Origin: Lycorma delicatula
Lineage: Eukaryota; Arthropoda; Insecta; Hemiptera; Fulgoridae
Direction: 5' to 3'
Assembly (NCBI RefSeq): GCF_047948215.1
Contig: NC_134465.1
Span: 17,752,022-17,816,021 of the forward strand
Length of the DNA: 64,000 bases
The notes under the pieces were generated by a model that was not told the origin of the DNA, did not search any database, and was given only the letters and a program-made list of their open reading frames with translations. The translations under genes and the position numbers were made by a program. Below are positions 46,201-60,700 of this stretch, one piece after another. Every line of letters begins with the position of its first letter. The stretch's first letter is position 1.

Positions 46201-49200
46201 AGCTCCTTAATTTATTATATCTTTAAGGAACAATAGCAACATTTTGTACATTTATCTGCTCACTGGCATTTTGTGTATCAGCTCTACCAACTGTTACTAA
46301 TTTATCAATTACAAAAATGTTTTGATGATGGAAATTGCGTTCATGTACTTCTTGTAAGATGTTTACAGTTATTCTACGATTATGTTTGTATTAAAAATTA
46401 CATTGTCATTCATTAATTAAAGATTATAATTTTTTCCATCATACAATTACAATAGTTAGGCACTAGAAAATGTAATACTATGCAGTGAATTTTTATTTTT
46501 ATTTTTAACCTCCGGATCCACCGTTAGGCATTCTTCAGAGGATGAAGATGAATGATTTGTAGCGTATGTGAAAATGCCATGCCTGACCGGGATTCGAATC
46601 CGGGACCTCCGGATGAAGTCCAAGACGCTACCATTCGCGCCACGGAGGCCAGCACTATGCAGTGAATTAAACTGAGAGCTCTTAACTTTGGTGACATTAA
46701 GGAACTGATTCAATGACTATAGCTTTGTTTTTTTTTTAAATGAAAAATAAAAGTAATATTTTCCTATTGTATTATTTATTTCCTGAAATAGTAGAAAAAA
46801 CTTTTGAGTAAAATTTTTTTTAAGTTTAACTAATTAAACAATTAAATAAGTGTAATATTTATGCTGTTACAAATGATTTTGATTCTTAAAATAATTAAAA
46901 TGTTATGAACCAATATGTATTGCTCTTTACCTTTTTATATTATTCTTGACTTAAATATCACATAAAACTAAAGAGTGGCATCCTCTAAAATCTGATGTGC
47001 ATAGGAATGAACTAAAAACCAAAAAAATGTGAGTAATGGTCTCCCCCATTGTTGTGATATATGTAAAATAACTAGAGACAAGAGGCAACAAAAGTACCCA
47101 TCTTAAAATAAAGTAATACAGATAAAAAACCTACCTTAGAGGTAACAGTAATTAGTCAGCTGGTAGGCTGAATTTAGATCACCTCAATTTTGATAAGTTT
47201 GGAATCCTAATCTGCAGCAGAATATAAGTTTTTGTTCTTTTTTTTTTGTTTTACGTTGGTGGAGGGGAAATCTCTATCAGATACCATCTGCCCGCAAAGA
47301 TGGTAGTGTCAGGCTCTCACCAACTAAAACTCCCCTTCTATGACACATGAAGACCAGACCTGCCATAAACACAACACAGTCTCCATAGAGAATTGCAGGA
47401 TCGTTTGTCAAAAAGAGAGCAGCAAGGAACTCAGCGGAATCTCATGGATATTCACAGAAAAAATACATCTGTGTCTGGGCCTAACTCAGGCTTCTTTCTT
47501 TTTCTGTTTAGCCTCTGGAAATTACTGTTCGGGTATTACTGGAGAGAATGATATGTATGAATGTAAATGAAGTGTAGTCTTGTACAGTCTCAGTTCAACC
47601 ATCCCTGAGATGTGTAGTTAATTGAAACCCAACCATCAAAAAACACAGGTAACCACGATCTAGTGTTCAAATCTGTATAAAAGTAACCATCTGTACCAGG
47701 ACTTGAATGCTAGAACTCGACTTACAAATCAGCTGATTTGGGAAGACGTGTTCACCACTACATCAACCCAGTGGGTGGGCCTAACTCAGCCTGGTCTAAT
47801 CTAATCTAACTAGTGCAGATGGATGCTCCCCACTCTCCTGCAGGCTGGCCCTCTTCCTATTTCCAAGCCTCCTTCCCCCTTCCAAGCTTCCCTTCTAATG
47901 GTGTGCCTCACCATCTTGTAAACTGCTTCCACCTCTTAGTGCTAGTGAGCATGACAATGATTATGTTGTCCATATCTAGTAGGCCTGATACTGCAACACA
48001 CCACGCCCTTGGATTCGTCCACCTATTACACATGAAAATCACATGCTCAACATCAAAGACATGATAATATGGGCACAAGTCATCTCCACTGTGCCCCTAG
48101 CGTACAGATACAACCTGAAGCAGCTATGACCCGACAGGAACTGAGTAAGGAAGTAGCCTACTCTCTCCAAATCACCTACTAACTCATGGCGCAACATGTT
48201 TAATTATCTTGGACAGGCCAATTAGCATGTTTTAAATTCTGTAACAGAATATACTCGAGTCAAATAGAAAGACAACAAAAAAGTAATTATGCTGTTCTTA
48301 TGATTAACAGTACAATTTTCTTGAATAGCTTGTCTCACATCATGTTTGGTTGCAAGATCTAACAAATAAAAACATTTTTTAACAAATAATTCCTTTCAAC
48401 ATTTATTTTTTAATTTATTTTTCTTGCATAATATAAGTACAGAGTTCTAATAAATTATTTATATATATTTTTCGTATCCTCTTTTTAAAGTAATATCAAT
48501 TAAAGAAATTTTAACTGATAACATACCAAAATGGTTGGTATTACTCTTGACAGATTGAACTGGTAGTAAATTATTGTTGCATTGTTGTTTTAGATTAAAA
48601 ATTATTTCTTAACTTTTATTGTTATTATATTTCTTCTTCTGCTGTTATTCAACTAGAGAAATTTCGTATTGGGACATTTTTTCTTCATTTAAAATAAAAG
48701 CAATTTCACATTATCTGTGTTTTTATTGAATTAGCAATTAATTATATCCATAATATCATATCCAGTTATAATAATTGGCGTATGATGAATAATATCTGAT
48801 ATTTTTATTACTTATTTAATTATCTGAATTTAATTTTATGAGCTACTTCCACTAACATCTACATCTTATATACGAAATACAGACCAAGAGTATAACAATA
48901 TGTTTAATGTATAAATTTTTTATAATAAAATTAAATTTTTTTCAGGAAATAAGAAAATTGAGTCATACAATTTTAATAAATGGGTATATATTTGTCGATG
49001 TCTTTTTTTTAATTAGTGGCCTTCTTGTATCTTACACATTAATAAACAGATATAAATGCTCAAATGGAGTGAAATGGAGTGAAACTAAATGATTGTTTAA
49101 AGCTATATTTACACAGATATATAAGGTATGATAATATATATATATAAAATGTTAACTTTATGACATAATATAAAATACAATAAAGATGTAAACATCACTT

Positions 49201-52200
49201 TATAAGTGTAATAAAGAAATAACTGTAATACTGTTAAAATTTTAAATGCTAAGTTTTTAACTTCATTAACTTAATTTCATAATATTCATATCTATATTGA
49301 AACCACAAATTAAAAAAATAATAATAATAAAATGCTCATAGTGGTGCTAATTTTTCTCTAAATGAACATTACTTATTTAACATTAAACATAATTTTCCAC
49401 ACTCTTCTACAAACCCCTTATTTCTTCAAAATCCTCATTATTTTCCTTTCTAGCTAATAATACACGCTTCATTAATGTATATGAACTCTACATAAATGTT
49501 ACAAGAATTTTTCTCTAATTTTTAATTTATTTTTAAAACACACATATAGATTGACAAAACATAAATTTTAGTAACAAATTTTAAATTATAACATAATTGT
49601 TAACATACGTTTTAAAACAAATTTTACACTGAAATAGTAAAATACAAAATAGAAAATTACTTATTATTATTATTAACATATCAATAACAAACATAAATTT
49701 GTCATAATTAAATTATGCAAACTAAAATGAAATAAACAAAATTTATATACAACTAAGTTAAAACAAGAAATAAACAATATTGAAATAATTGTTTCTTAGG
49801 CAGTTGGCAGTGTTTTTGACATGACTGGTACAGTATTAGAAAAGAACTGCCATTTAAGCTGCCAGTCAGTATACATCTACTGGCACTAATGAATTGAGAA
49901 CTTCAAATGAAAAAAAACCTGAAAAAGTATTTTTTGGCTCTTTCTACCTTTTAAATAATAAATATCTAGAGATATTTTTTTCATTAGGTGCTTTTCAAAC
50001 AATTCAGACTCTGAAAAATAAAAAAAAGATTAAATTTTCCCAATTTGCATTTTGCTTTGGTTCACATGAGAATATTTTTTATACATTTTTGGTGTTATGA
50101 GCTGCTTTTTAACTAGTTAGCAAGATTTACATACAGTTTAATGATAAAATTTCCCATATCTTGATTAATTTCAAACGCTTATTCTTCTGAAATGCTTAAT
50201 TTTTTATTTAGTCACGTTCCATCATTTTGTTTAATGTCATGATCATTACCCCCTATCAATATGAAAATGATAACTATTAGAGAACTGCTTGTACTATCTA
50301 TAAGAGTACGTCAAATATTTACAGAGGAAAAAATTACAATCAGTTAAATAACTCTTAAGTATATATTGAAGTAAAACATGAAACATGCTATATAAATTAT
50401 AAGATGATATATCTTACGTAAAAGAGAAGGCCCTGACTGATTCACTGACTCATAATCAGTATGCAACCAAAACTATTGTAGGTAGAGAATTGAAATTTTC
50501 AGGGTACCTTCGTATCTTTAAGTAGGCATTCACTAAGAAAGGATTTTGTGAAATTTTGATTTTAAGGGGTTCAAATTTATAAAAAACTAAATTTTGTGTT
50601 AACAACGCTATGTGTTGGCCGTAAAACCAACACATGCCATACTAAATATTTTACGATTCCATTGCAATGTTTCCGATATGTGTGTCCACTATAGACTAAA
50701 AAACTACTGGATCAATTTACGTGCGGGGAAGAAGGAGAAAGGGAAAATCGAAAAAGGGAAATAGCGAAAAATTGAAAAAGGTAAAAGGGAAGAAGGGGAA
50801 AATGGAAAAAGGGAAAAACAGAGAAAAGGAAAAGGAAATGGAAAAAAGAAAAGAGGAAGGGGAAAGGGAAGTAAGGGAAAGAGAAATGGGAAGGGAGAGC
50901 GAAGTGAGCCATGGCCCTCTGATTGTGACAGTAAGTGCAAGTAACAATACAGCACGGGCAAAGCCGTGATGGGGATGCGAGATTTGGAATTGTAATATAT
51001 TTTTTGTTTATCTTGATTGGACTTTTATATTGAACTATTTTAATTCATTCATAAAATGGATCGGTCAAACAAATATTGTTCAATTTCTTATCTTCTTTTT
51101 TTGTTTTCCTTTATTTAAGTTTTGGGCAACAATTCATTGTTTATTCCTTCAGAATTTTTCATAACAAGTTTTATTTACCGTTTTATCAGGATTTAATGAA
51201 AATCTAAACATAATATTGTCGATTAAATATTTTTTATTTATAAAAACATAAGTTTGTTATTAAAAAAGCATTGCGAGTGAAGCTACATCTATATTGTGAG
51301 CGAAGTCGTGACAGGGTACACTAGTTATAACATAAAATAGCAGTTTGTTGATGATTTGTGGTTATTTTGTTACATCAACCTTTTACAACAAAGTAAATAA
51401 TATCTATCTTTACAAAGGCTCAATCTCATTTTATACACCAGTAAAAATAAAGAGGAAATAAATAAAATAGATGCCCAAGGTTAGCAACTATAAAGGCACT
51501 AATGTAGTGGAAATTACATAGCTAAGGTGTATAGGTTTAGTAAAGAAAAAGTTTAATTTTAATATTTTCTCATTAACATTCCTTTAATAAAAAGACTGTT
51601 TTCCAGATAATGTTCATTATCACAGAAATATAAGCCCTAAAAAATTATATATTTCATGTCTGTTAAATAATAGGTTCATAATTTTGTTGCAGGATAACAC
51701 CACCTGTTGTTATACTGATAATGTTAACATTATTAACAAATATTTTGTGCTGTGGATATTCCCGTGATAGAATGGAAAATCGAACAAATAACTGTGAACA
51801 ACTGTGGTACACAACTCTATTGTATGCACAAAATTATATTGAGCCACACAGTACGGTAAGCAATAAGCATTGTTTACAACAAATAAAACTAGTTTATATG
51901 TAAAAAAAAATTGTATAAAAATATTTTTTTTTTAGCCTAATGAAATTTTTATGTGCATTTGCGGTGTATGAGCACATATATATCTATATAAAAGTTCACT
52001 AATTTAGGTCAGAGTACAAAGTACTCTAGTTTGAATTAAAAAAAGTTCTAACACCTTTTAACTATTATGTGTATTTCTACCACTATAAATTAAGTTCAAA
52101 CCAAGCACAATATTCTTTCCTATTCATTATCTTTTAATTTCATGTTAATCTCATTTCAGCAACCTACACTCTACTCTATCTATCTTCCTTTATGAGATTA

Positions 52201-55200
52201 AGTTTTTAATACTCAGAAGCCATCTTTCTTTTACCATATTTATTTTATATACTCCCATATTTACTTCCTTTAATAATTTTCCATCCTCTTGAGAAAATAG
52301 TCCCTATATGGTGTGTGTCAGTAGAATTAATAGATGAAAAATCTACAATATAACATAAGAAGTTTCACAATGAATAACGTTATTTTTATGTGTTTTTACA
52401 GTGTGTTCCTCAAGCATGGTACTTATCTGCGGATATGCAAATGTTCCTGTTTTCACCAATACTTTTATATATACCAACAAAGAGACCCAAAGCCATATTT
52501 CATTTATTATTTTCACTTGTCATTATGAACACATTGACAACATTTATTCTATCACACATATATAAAATAATAGCCTCAAATGATGGACCGTAAGTATTTA
52601 AATGATTCTACTACTGCATTAACAAAATTAAATTTAAAAAAAAAAATATATATATATGTATTTAATGTATTTTATGCACTTGCTTATTTAATAAGTTTTT
52701 AGCAGAAATAATTACAAACAATAATAAAACCAGTAGTACATGGTGAATCAATTCATTTCGCAGACTTCAAAAAAATTCATACTCATAGATCATGTTAAAC
52801 AGAAATGTGTGTTTGCAACACTCAGTTGTGACCACGATCAGAAGAACTCACAATCTTGGACAAATAAATATAATGGACAAAATAGTCACTACAAGTCTAT
52901 ATAAGTCTCATTAAAGGACTAACTCTGTACCTTATAATAAGATACATCTTTGAATCAAATGGATTATCTTACAAAGTTTCTTTACAGATGTTTAAGACCT
53001 GCATGAAAACCCTTTCAATAGAAATTTCAATTTTGTAGAGCAGTTTTAGAGAATATTATAAAAGTAGTATAAAAAAGTGGTATGTAGAATCTTTATAGAC
53101 TGTATATTGAAGTCGCACAGATGTTTAATGTGTTTAATGCTAAACTTTCTGCCCAGGAGGATTATTTGTTATGAGCCAGTCAAACTATTTATATTTTAAT
53201 ATTAAAGCCTCCTCAATACTGTTTCTTGATTTTAATTAACAACATTTCAAATCATCTAGAATATTATATGAATCGATCAATAAAACTATGAAATATTTAG
53301 AGGAAACTTGGATTATAATTCCAACAAAGTATTTTCAAATTTTCTGCTTCAATACTTCACTGTGTTCCCTCAGAGCGACAACTATACCAAATTTATTTTT
53401 TTATTCACACAATAACACATCAACGCCTTAATTTTAGCAACTAATAAAATTAATAGATTCAGATATGGAGATTTTGTTGTGAGGAATTGAACTTCTTTAA
53501 TGTGGATTTTATTTATTTTATTAACAAAAATTTCACTCTTAGTTTATATAAGATCAATTTACAACTAAAAAAATTTAATTTTGTTTTAATTTTTACACGA
53601 CTAAACTTTATAAATTTTAATTTGATATATTATTCTATGAACTTGGGAAATAATTAATTACCAAAATAATTTACAAAACACTTTAGCTTTAAATATATAT
53701 ATATATATATATACATATATTGAATCTTAACTTAAAATATTTTTTGACAGATACATTCTTTGTTGTTTTAAAACAACAACAAAAACAACAATAAAACAAC
53801 AATAAAATTTTATTTTGACAGTTTAGTTTTAGAACAGTAGCAAGGAAATACCTTATACAGATTGTTCAGGAGAGTTTTAAAAACAAAATAATTGTTAAGT
53901 AATACATTCAGAAAATAAGTTAAGCTGTATATCAGCATTAATAATATTTATTTTGAAATCAAACAATATTACCTATTATATGCATAATAAAAATATATAT
54001 TGCTGCTATTATTCACATTTAAGTTTCTTCATTCATAAGCGTATAGAACAATAAAGCTGGCAAAGTATTGCATGACTTTCCCAGTTAGCCAGTTAAGTCA
54101 TACAATAGCTAAGCACAGCTTTTTCATTGCAAAATCTTTCTGACATAGTTGGTGCATTCAAGCATTATAGGTCTGGCATTGATTTTAAATAATTATAAAT
54201 AAATTTATAAGAGAATTATTTAAAAATAATAAAAAATATTGAAATAATAAAATATTGAAATATATAAAATATTATAATAATAAAATATTGAAAAAATTAA
54301 GTCTAACGATATAATGAAAGTAATGAAAAAAATTGCCTTTCAATTTGGGTCCAGAATGTAATATAGGGGCCAAAGCTATTTTTATTTTAATAGCCTTTTA
54401 AATCAACAAAAATTAAAAAAAGATTGTTTTAATAATAAAAATTAAAAGTTAGAGCTAAATAAACAGACTATATTATTTTAGAGATGGGAAATAGATTTTT
54501 TAAATTTATCTAAAAATATTCATTTACAGGTTAAGCTTAACAAATTTGCTTAAGTAAAGTTTTTTCTAAATCTAATCCACCCTTCAACAAAACCTGAAAA
54601 ATTTCAAAAATCTTTTCTGCATTTTATTTTCGGCTTCTATAATTTAAAAAAAATTAAAGACATTTTTCAATTGCTCTATGTATGAAGTTCTTTTTTTTTT
54701 GTCTTCAGTCATTTGACTGGTTTGATGCAGCTCTCCAAGATTCCCTATCTAGTGCTAAACGTTTCATTTCAGTATACCCTCTACATCCTACATCCCTAAC
54801 AATTTGTTTTACATATTCCAAACGTGGCCTGCCTACACAATTCTTCCCTTCTACCTGTCCTTCCAATATTAAAGCGACTATTCCAGGATGCCTTAGTATG
54901 TAGCCTATAAGTCTGTCTCTTCTTTTAACTGTATTTTTCCAAATGCTTCTTTCTTCATCTATTTGCCGCAATACCTCTTCATTTGTCACTTTATCCACCC
55001 ATCTGATTTTTAACATTCTCCTATAGCACCGCATTTCAAAAGCTTCTAATCTTTTCTTCTCAGATACTCCGATTGTCCAAGTTTCACTTCCATATAAAGC
55101 GACACTCCAAACATACACTTTCAAAAATCTTTTCCTAATTTTTGATCTAAACAAATTATATTTCTTACTGAAGGCTCGTTTAGCTTGTGTTTTTCGGCAT

Positions 55201-57739
55201 TTTATATCGCTCCTGCTTCGTCCATCTTTAGTAATTCTACTTCCCAAATAACAAAATTCTTTTATCTCCATAATCTTTTCTCCTCCTATTTTCACATTCA
55301 GTGGTCCATCTTTGTTATTTCTACTACATTTCATTACTTTTGTTTTGTTCTTGTTTATTTTCATGCGATAGTTCTTGCGTAGGACTTCATCTCTGCCGTT
55401 CATTGTTTCTTCTAAATCCTTTTTACTTTCGGCTAGAATTGCTATATCATCAGCAAATCGTAGCATCTTTATCTTTTCACCTTGTACTGTTACTCCGAAT
55501 CTAAATTGTTCTTTAACATCATTAACTGCTAGTTCCATGTAAAGATTAAAAAGTAACGGAGATAGGGAACATCCTTGCCGGACTCCCTTTCTTATTACGG
55601 CTTCTTTCTTATGTTCTTCAATTGTTACTGTTGCTGTTTGGTTCCTGTACATGTTAGCGATTGTTCTTCTATCTCTGTATCTGAACCCTAATTTTTTTAA
55701 AATGCTGAACATTTTATTCCAGTCTACGTTATCAAATGCCTTTTCTAGGTCTATAAACACTAAGTATGTTGGTTTGTTTTTCTTTAATCTTCCTTCTACT
55801 ATTAATCTGAGGCCTAAAATTGCTTCCCTTGTCCCTATACTTTTCCTGAAACCAAATTGGTCTTCTCTTAACACTTCCTCCACTCTCCTCTCAATTCTTC
55901 TGTATAGAATTCTAGTTAAGATTTTTGATGCACGACTAGTTAAACTAATTGTTCTGTATTCTTCACATTTATCTGCCCCTGCTTTCTTTGGTATCATTAC
56001 TATAACACTTTTTTTAAAGTCTGACGGAAGTTCCTCTTTTTCATAAATATTACACACCAGTTTGTATAATCTATCAATCGCTTCCTCACCTGTACTGCGC
56101 AGTAATTCTACAGGTATTCCGTCTATTCCAGGAGCCTTTCTGCCATTTAAATCTTTTAATGCTCTCTTAAATTCAGATCTCAGTATTGTTTCTCCCATTT
56201 CATCCTCCTCAACTTCCTCTTCTTCCTCTATAACACCATTTTCTAATTCATTTCCTCCGTATAACTCTTCAATATATTCCACCCATCTATCGACTTTACC
56301 TTTCGTATTATATATTGGTGTACCATCTTTGTTTAACACATTATTAGATTTTAATTTATGTACCCCAAAATTTTCCTTAACTTTCCTGTATACTCCGTCT
56401 ATTTTACCAATGTTCATTTCTCTTTCCACTTCTGAACACTTTTCTTTAATCCATTCTTCTTTCGCCAGTTTGCACTTCCTGTTTATAGCAGATAGTTCCT
56501 TTTACTTTCTTCATCACTAGCATTCTTATATTTTCTACGTTCATCCATCAGCTCCAATATATCGTCTGAAACCCAAGGTTTTCTACCAGTTCTCTTTATT
56601 CCGCCTAAGTTTGCTTCTGCTGATTTAAGAATTTCCTTTTTAACATTCTCCCATTCTTCTTCTACATTTTCTACCTTATCTTTTTTACTCAGACCTCTTC
56701 AAAAATCTTCTTTACCTCCTCTTCCTGAAGCTTCTCTAAATTCCACCGATTCATCTGACACCTTTTCTTCAGGTTTTTAAACCCCAATCTACATTTCATT
56801 ATCACCAAATTATGGTCGCTATCAATGTCTGCTCCAGAATAAGTTTTGCAGTCAAAGAGTTGATTTCTAAATCTTTGCTTAACCATGATATAATCTATCT
56901 GATACCTTGCAGTATCGCCTGGCTTTTTCCAAGTGTATATTCTTCTATTATGATTTTTAAATTGGGTGTTGGCAATTACTAAATTATACTTCGTGCAAAA
57001 CTGTATAAGTCGGTCCCCTCTTTCCTTCCTTTTGCCCAGCCCGTATTCACCCACTATATTTCCTTCCTTGCCTTTTCCAGTGCTTGCATTCCAATCTCCA
57101 ACTATTATTAAATTTTCATCTTCTTTTACGTGTTTAATTGCTTCATCAATCTCTTCGTATACACACTCTACCTCATAATCATCATGGGCGCTTGTAGGCA
57201 TATAGACGTTAACAATCGTTGTCGGTTTAGGTTTTGATTTTATCCTTATTACAATGACTCTATCGCTATGCATCTTGAAATACTCCACTCTCCTCCCTAT
57301 CTTCTTGTTCATCACGAAACCTACTCCTGCCTGCCCATTATTTGACGCTGAGTTAATTACTCATTTACTATGTATGAAGTATAAACTTTAAAAAAATTTT
57401 TTTAAACATACTTACATCGAGGGGAGATAGAGCAAAAGAACAAAAATATACATTTCAGTTTTCAGAGGTGGTGGTAGTTGATTGTTAGAAAATTTTTTTA
57501 AAAATTATTTATATAAGCATTGTCGGTAAAAACTTTGCTTTAATAAAGTTTTCTTTAAAATGACTCTTTAGTAAATTGAATTGTTTTTTTGCGATTTCCC
57601 CCACCCCCTTAACACATCTGAAAATAATTAATCTGATCAACACCCCATATATAGAAATATCTTGGCCAAATTTAAAGAAAATTGGTCAGCCAATCCTGTG
57701 AAATAAGTCCAAAAGTACATACATGGATGTGTGTGTGTG

Positions 57740-57770
<31 letters not shown>

Positions 57771-60700
57771 ATTCATAGATATATACATACATAAATATGT
57801 TCTTTTTGGTGTAAATGAACTAGTTGGGACCCTTAAATTTTTACGCTTAAAAATTTGCAAACAACCTGATATCCCATTTTTGACATAATCACCATACTTT
57901 CCCCTTTAATACAGCTGTTCTAACTATATTCATCAGTAAAATAAGCTGTGTATGTAAATTAATTTCTTTAAAATAAAATAATATATATGTATGTTTATTT
58001 TTAATTTCTTCAATATTATATAGAATAAATACAATAATTATATGATGACATAATTAATAATACAATAACAATAAACAAATATAATTGGTACTAATAATTC
58101 TAGATTATTTAGTTTGACTGTTTTTTTCATCTTTTGACAAAAAATAAATCAATCATTTTTATCAAAAGATCTGGTTTAATGCGAGAAAGATCACTCACTA
58201 CATACACACCATTTTATACAAGAGCTGGACCGTGGATTATTGGATTTGGTCTTGGTCTGATATTGGAACAGCATAATAAACAACCGATTATGATGAAAAA
58301 GGTAATGTCATTTAAAATTTTAGTTATTTCGATATTAACATACATTTTCTTTTAACATATGAATTAAAAGTGGCTAAGTACTGTAATATTAGTTGCACTT
58401 CAGATGTTTTTATGTTCCTTTATCAGTGCTGGTTGCATAATAACTTTAATAAATACAAACTTACATTACATTTAATTATGCTAATCGATAAAATAATTAA
58501 ACTGCTTTAACTTTGTAATAGTTAATAATTTACCAAACTACATAACAAAATATTTTAAATATATAACTTTCATAACCCTTAACAAAAAGGCATTATTTTT
58601 GTTCCATTTTCATTTTCACCAATATAAAAGTGGAGATTACAGCCATATACTGAAAGGGACATTAATCTGAAAACAGAAAGTTATGAAAGTACAATAAAAA
58701 CAGGATAAAATTAAAATTTTATAAACTGTTTTTATATAAAAAACTTTTCACAACTCAAATATAATTATTTTAAGTTTTGACAATGGCGTGGTTCTGAAAT
58801 GCATCAACACGAGATAAATAAATGAAGCTAAGAAAGTAAACAATACTAAACATAGAAATTATAGTGATTTTAGCAGAAAATATAATAGTAATTATTATTT
58901 TAACAACAATAATTATTATTTGAGTTAATTATAATAATATTAATGTTAATTATTAGAGAGATTTTAAATGATTTAAAATAGCCTCATTGAACAAGCTGAG
59001 TTTAGTTAAAAGCAAAGATTGATTAATATGCTTCAGGTATGATACAAATACTAAATAAATGTATTCATACTCAATTTACAAATAAAAATGTATTCAGCAT
59101 AAATAATTTACGACAGAATCTGTAGCAATTATTAACGTTGGTTCATACTATAAGGAAAATGTTTCTTTACAATGCAATATCTTACAAAAAAAAAAACAAA
59201 ACAGTGAATTTAGATTAAGAAAGATTATTTTTATCAATTTTTTTCATGACAAATTTTGTAATGGAATGTAATTCCATGTATTAACATAAAAAGTATTAGA
59301 GAATGAAACACAGCCTCCTTCAATCTTTTATAGCAAATTATTGAGCTTTAAATCAATTGGAAAAAAGTAGTGGAACTAGTGAAATTTTGTCAGCACATTT
59401 CAGTATAAAAAAATAATAAACTGAATACTGAATAGTATTTTAAAAAACAAAATTAGTGATTCATTTTAGAAGAATACATCTCTTCTTTTGTAACCACACA
59501 AAAAAGCCAAATTCTATAAATAAATAATAATAGAGTTAAATATTTAATAATATAAAAGTAGAGTATAATCTGTATAACATGTTAAAGACCATCATTATGT
59601 AAATTAAGTAGATGGTTAAATTTTTATCATATGCAGACACTACGCAAAACAACTACTATTGAAAACTAAATTTTGTCTGAAGAAACAATTTCAGTACTAA
59701 AATCCTCATATTGTAGTGCACATGACTATGTTACAAATTTATTGTAATAAAATTGTACTTCTATTCAATAAATGCATTATATATTTTAACATTTAGTAGA
59801 ATAATTTGTTGTTCTTTCTTCTGCTAACATCTGGTGAAGATTAGAGAAAATATGTTAGTATTTATTCTGTTTATGTTTCTCCATAAACCACTGTGCAAAT
59901 GAATTAATTTATCTCTGGTAAGAAGCGCTTTCAAGTTCTGTCAGCTGAGTGCATGAATAGTAAATTCATTCTTTAGTGTTTTACTCGCATCAACTCCACT
60001 TTTTCATTTCCGCCCCCCTCATGTATGTGATATATCTGTTGACGTAATTACTATTACTTTTTCAAATTTTTCTATTTTAAAAACCTGTAAATATATGTTT
60101 TTCTGATAAACAAGGACTAGGTGATTTCTAGAGAAAGATTAAATGACAAATGTAAACTGTAAAATTCCAAATCAGAATAAGATAGCCGACTTTCATCAAA
60201 TAACAGTAGCAAACGAACACATTTTCATCATTACTCCAAGAAACATTTTCTTGAATACTTTATAATGCATGAAACTACACTATAATCTCTCGGTTATTTC
60301 AAGAAGGCATCGATCTTCATCCCTTATTATGTATGATAATTCGGTTTCTAAATCAACATTAATGTAATTCTGAGAGATTTCACAATACAATTTTAACATT
60401 GATAGACCTGTATGCAAACATATTCATAGCCGTATGTGTAAGTTATTCATTCAATTTTACATCCCTTCTAATATATTTTGATGTTTTAGAGTTCCTCTGA
60501 TAGAGAAATAAGAGTACTGAAAATTATAAAACTACAGCTTCATGATGGTTTTTTAATCATGTTGACTAGAGTGGACTGGTATACTGTCTATTATCGTAAA
60601 CCAATACCGTTAATAATTACTTAAAAAACGTATCACTAAATATTATTGATGTATTTTATTTTCTTTTCATAAATTATATTTTAATACTCTTACAAAAATA

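Larger units (their letters stand above)
45276..48945. other. Gene B intron, 3.7 kb
   Basis: The intron holds a short-family SINE (46492-46653) and an R1/LOA-like LINE tail with a nested SINE (47232-48235). The rest is AT-rich. Confidence 0.7.
49126..51692. other. Gene B intron, 2.6 kb
   Basis: The intron holds a repeat with a polypurine core (50415-51325). The rest is AT-rich. Nothing else is recognised. Confidence 0.65.
54689..57362 (-). mobile_element. 5'-truncated RTE-like LINE, antisense in intron
   Basis: Perfect 13-bp target duplication ctatgtatgaagt at 54676-54688 and 57368-57380. The same family as 19345-22618, with the same tail. The 5' end stops within the endonuclease coding part, at the text equal to + strand 19903 of the intact copy, and about five extra bases precede the target duplication. 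Compared with the intact copy it has two ~13-nt deletions (near 56490 and near 56699) that shift the frame. Confidence 0.87.
52590..58168. other. Gene B intron, 5.6 kb
   Basis: The intron contains an antisense 5'-truncated LINE (54689-57362) and a microsatellite-tailed stretch at 57600-57790 ending in (TG)n(TA)n(TG)n. It also has a (TA)n tract at 53694-53712 and (aac)n-like text at 53773-53800. The rest is AT-rich. Confidence 0.7.

Noticed and set aside
46565..46653. tRNA gene on the minus strand (good B box, A-box-like text)
   Set aside because: The unit continues into a SINE body with an A-rich tail and a 15-bp target duplication. The ends do not pair as an acceptor stem.
50704..50969. Phe/Ser- or Lys/Glu-rich proteins around 50.7-50.97 kb
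   Set aside because: Pure by-product of the polypurine tract on both strands.
57672..57888. ORFs at the 57.7-kb microsatellite
   Set aside because: They consist of translated (TG)n/(TA)n repeats.
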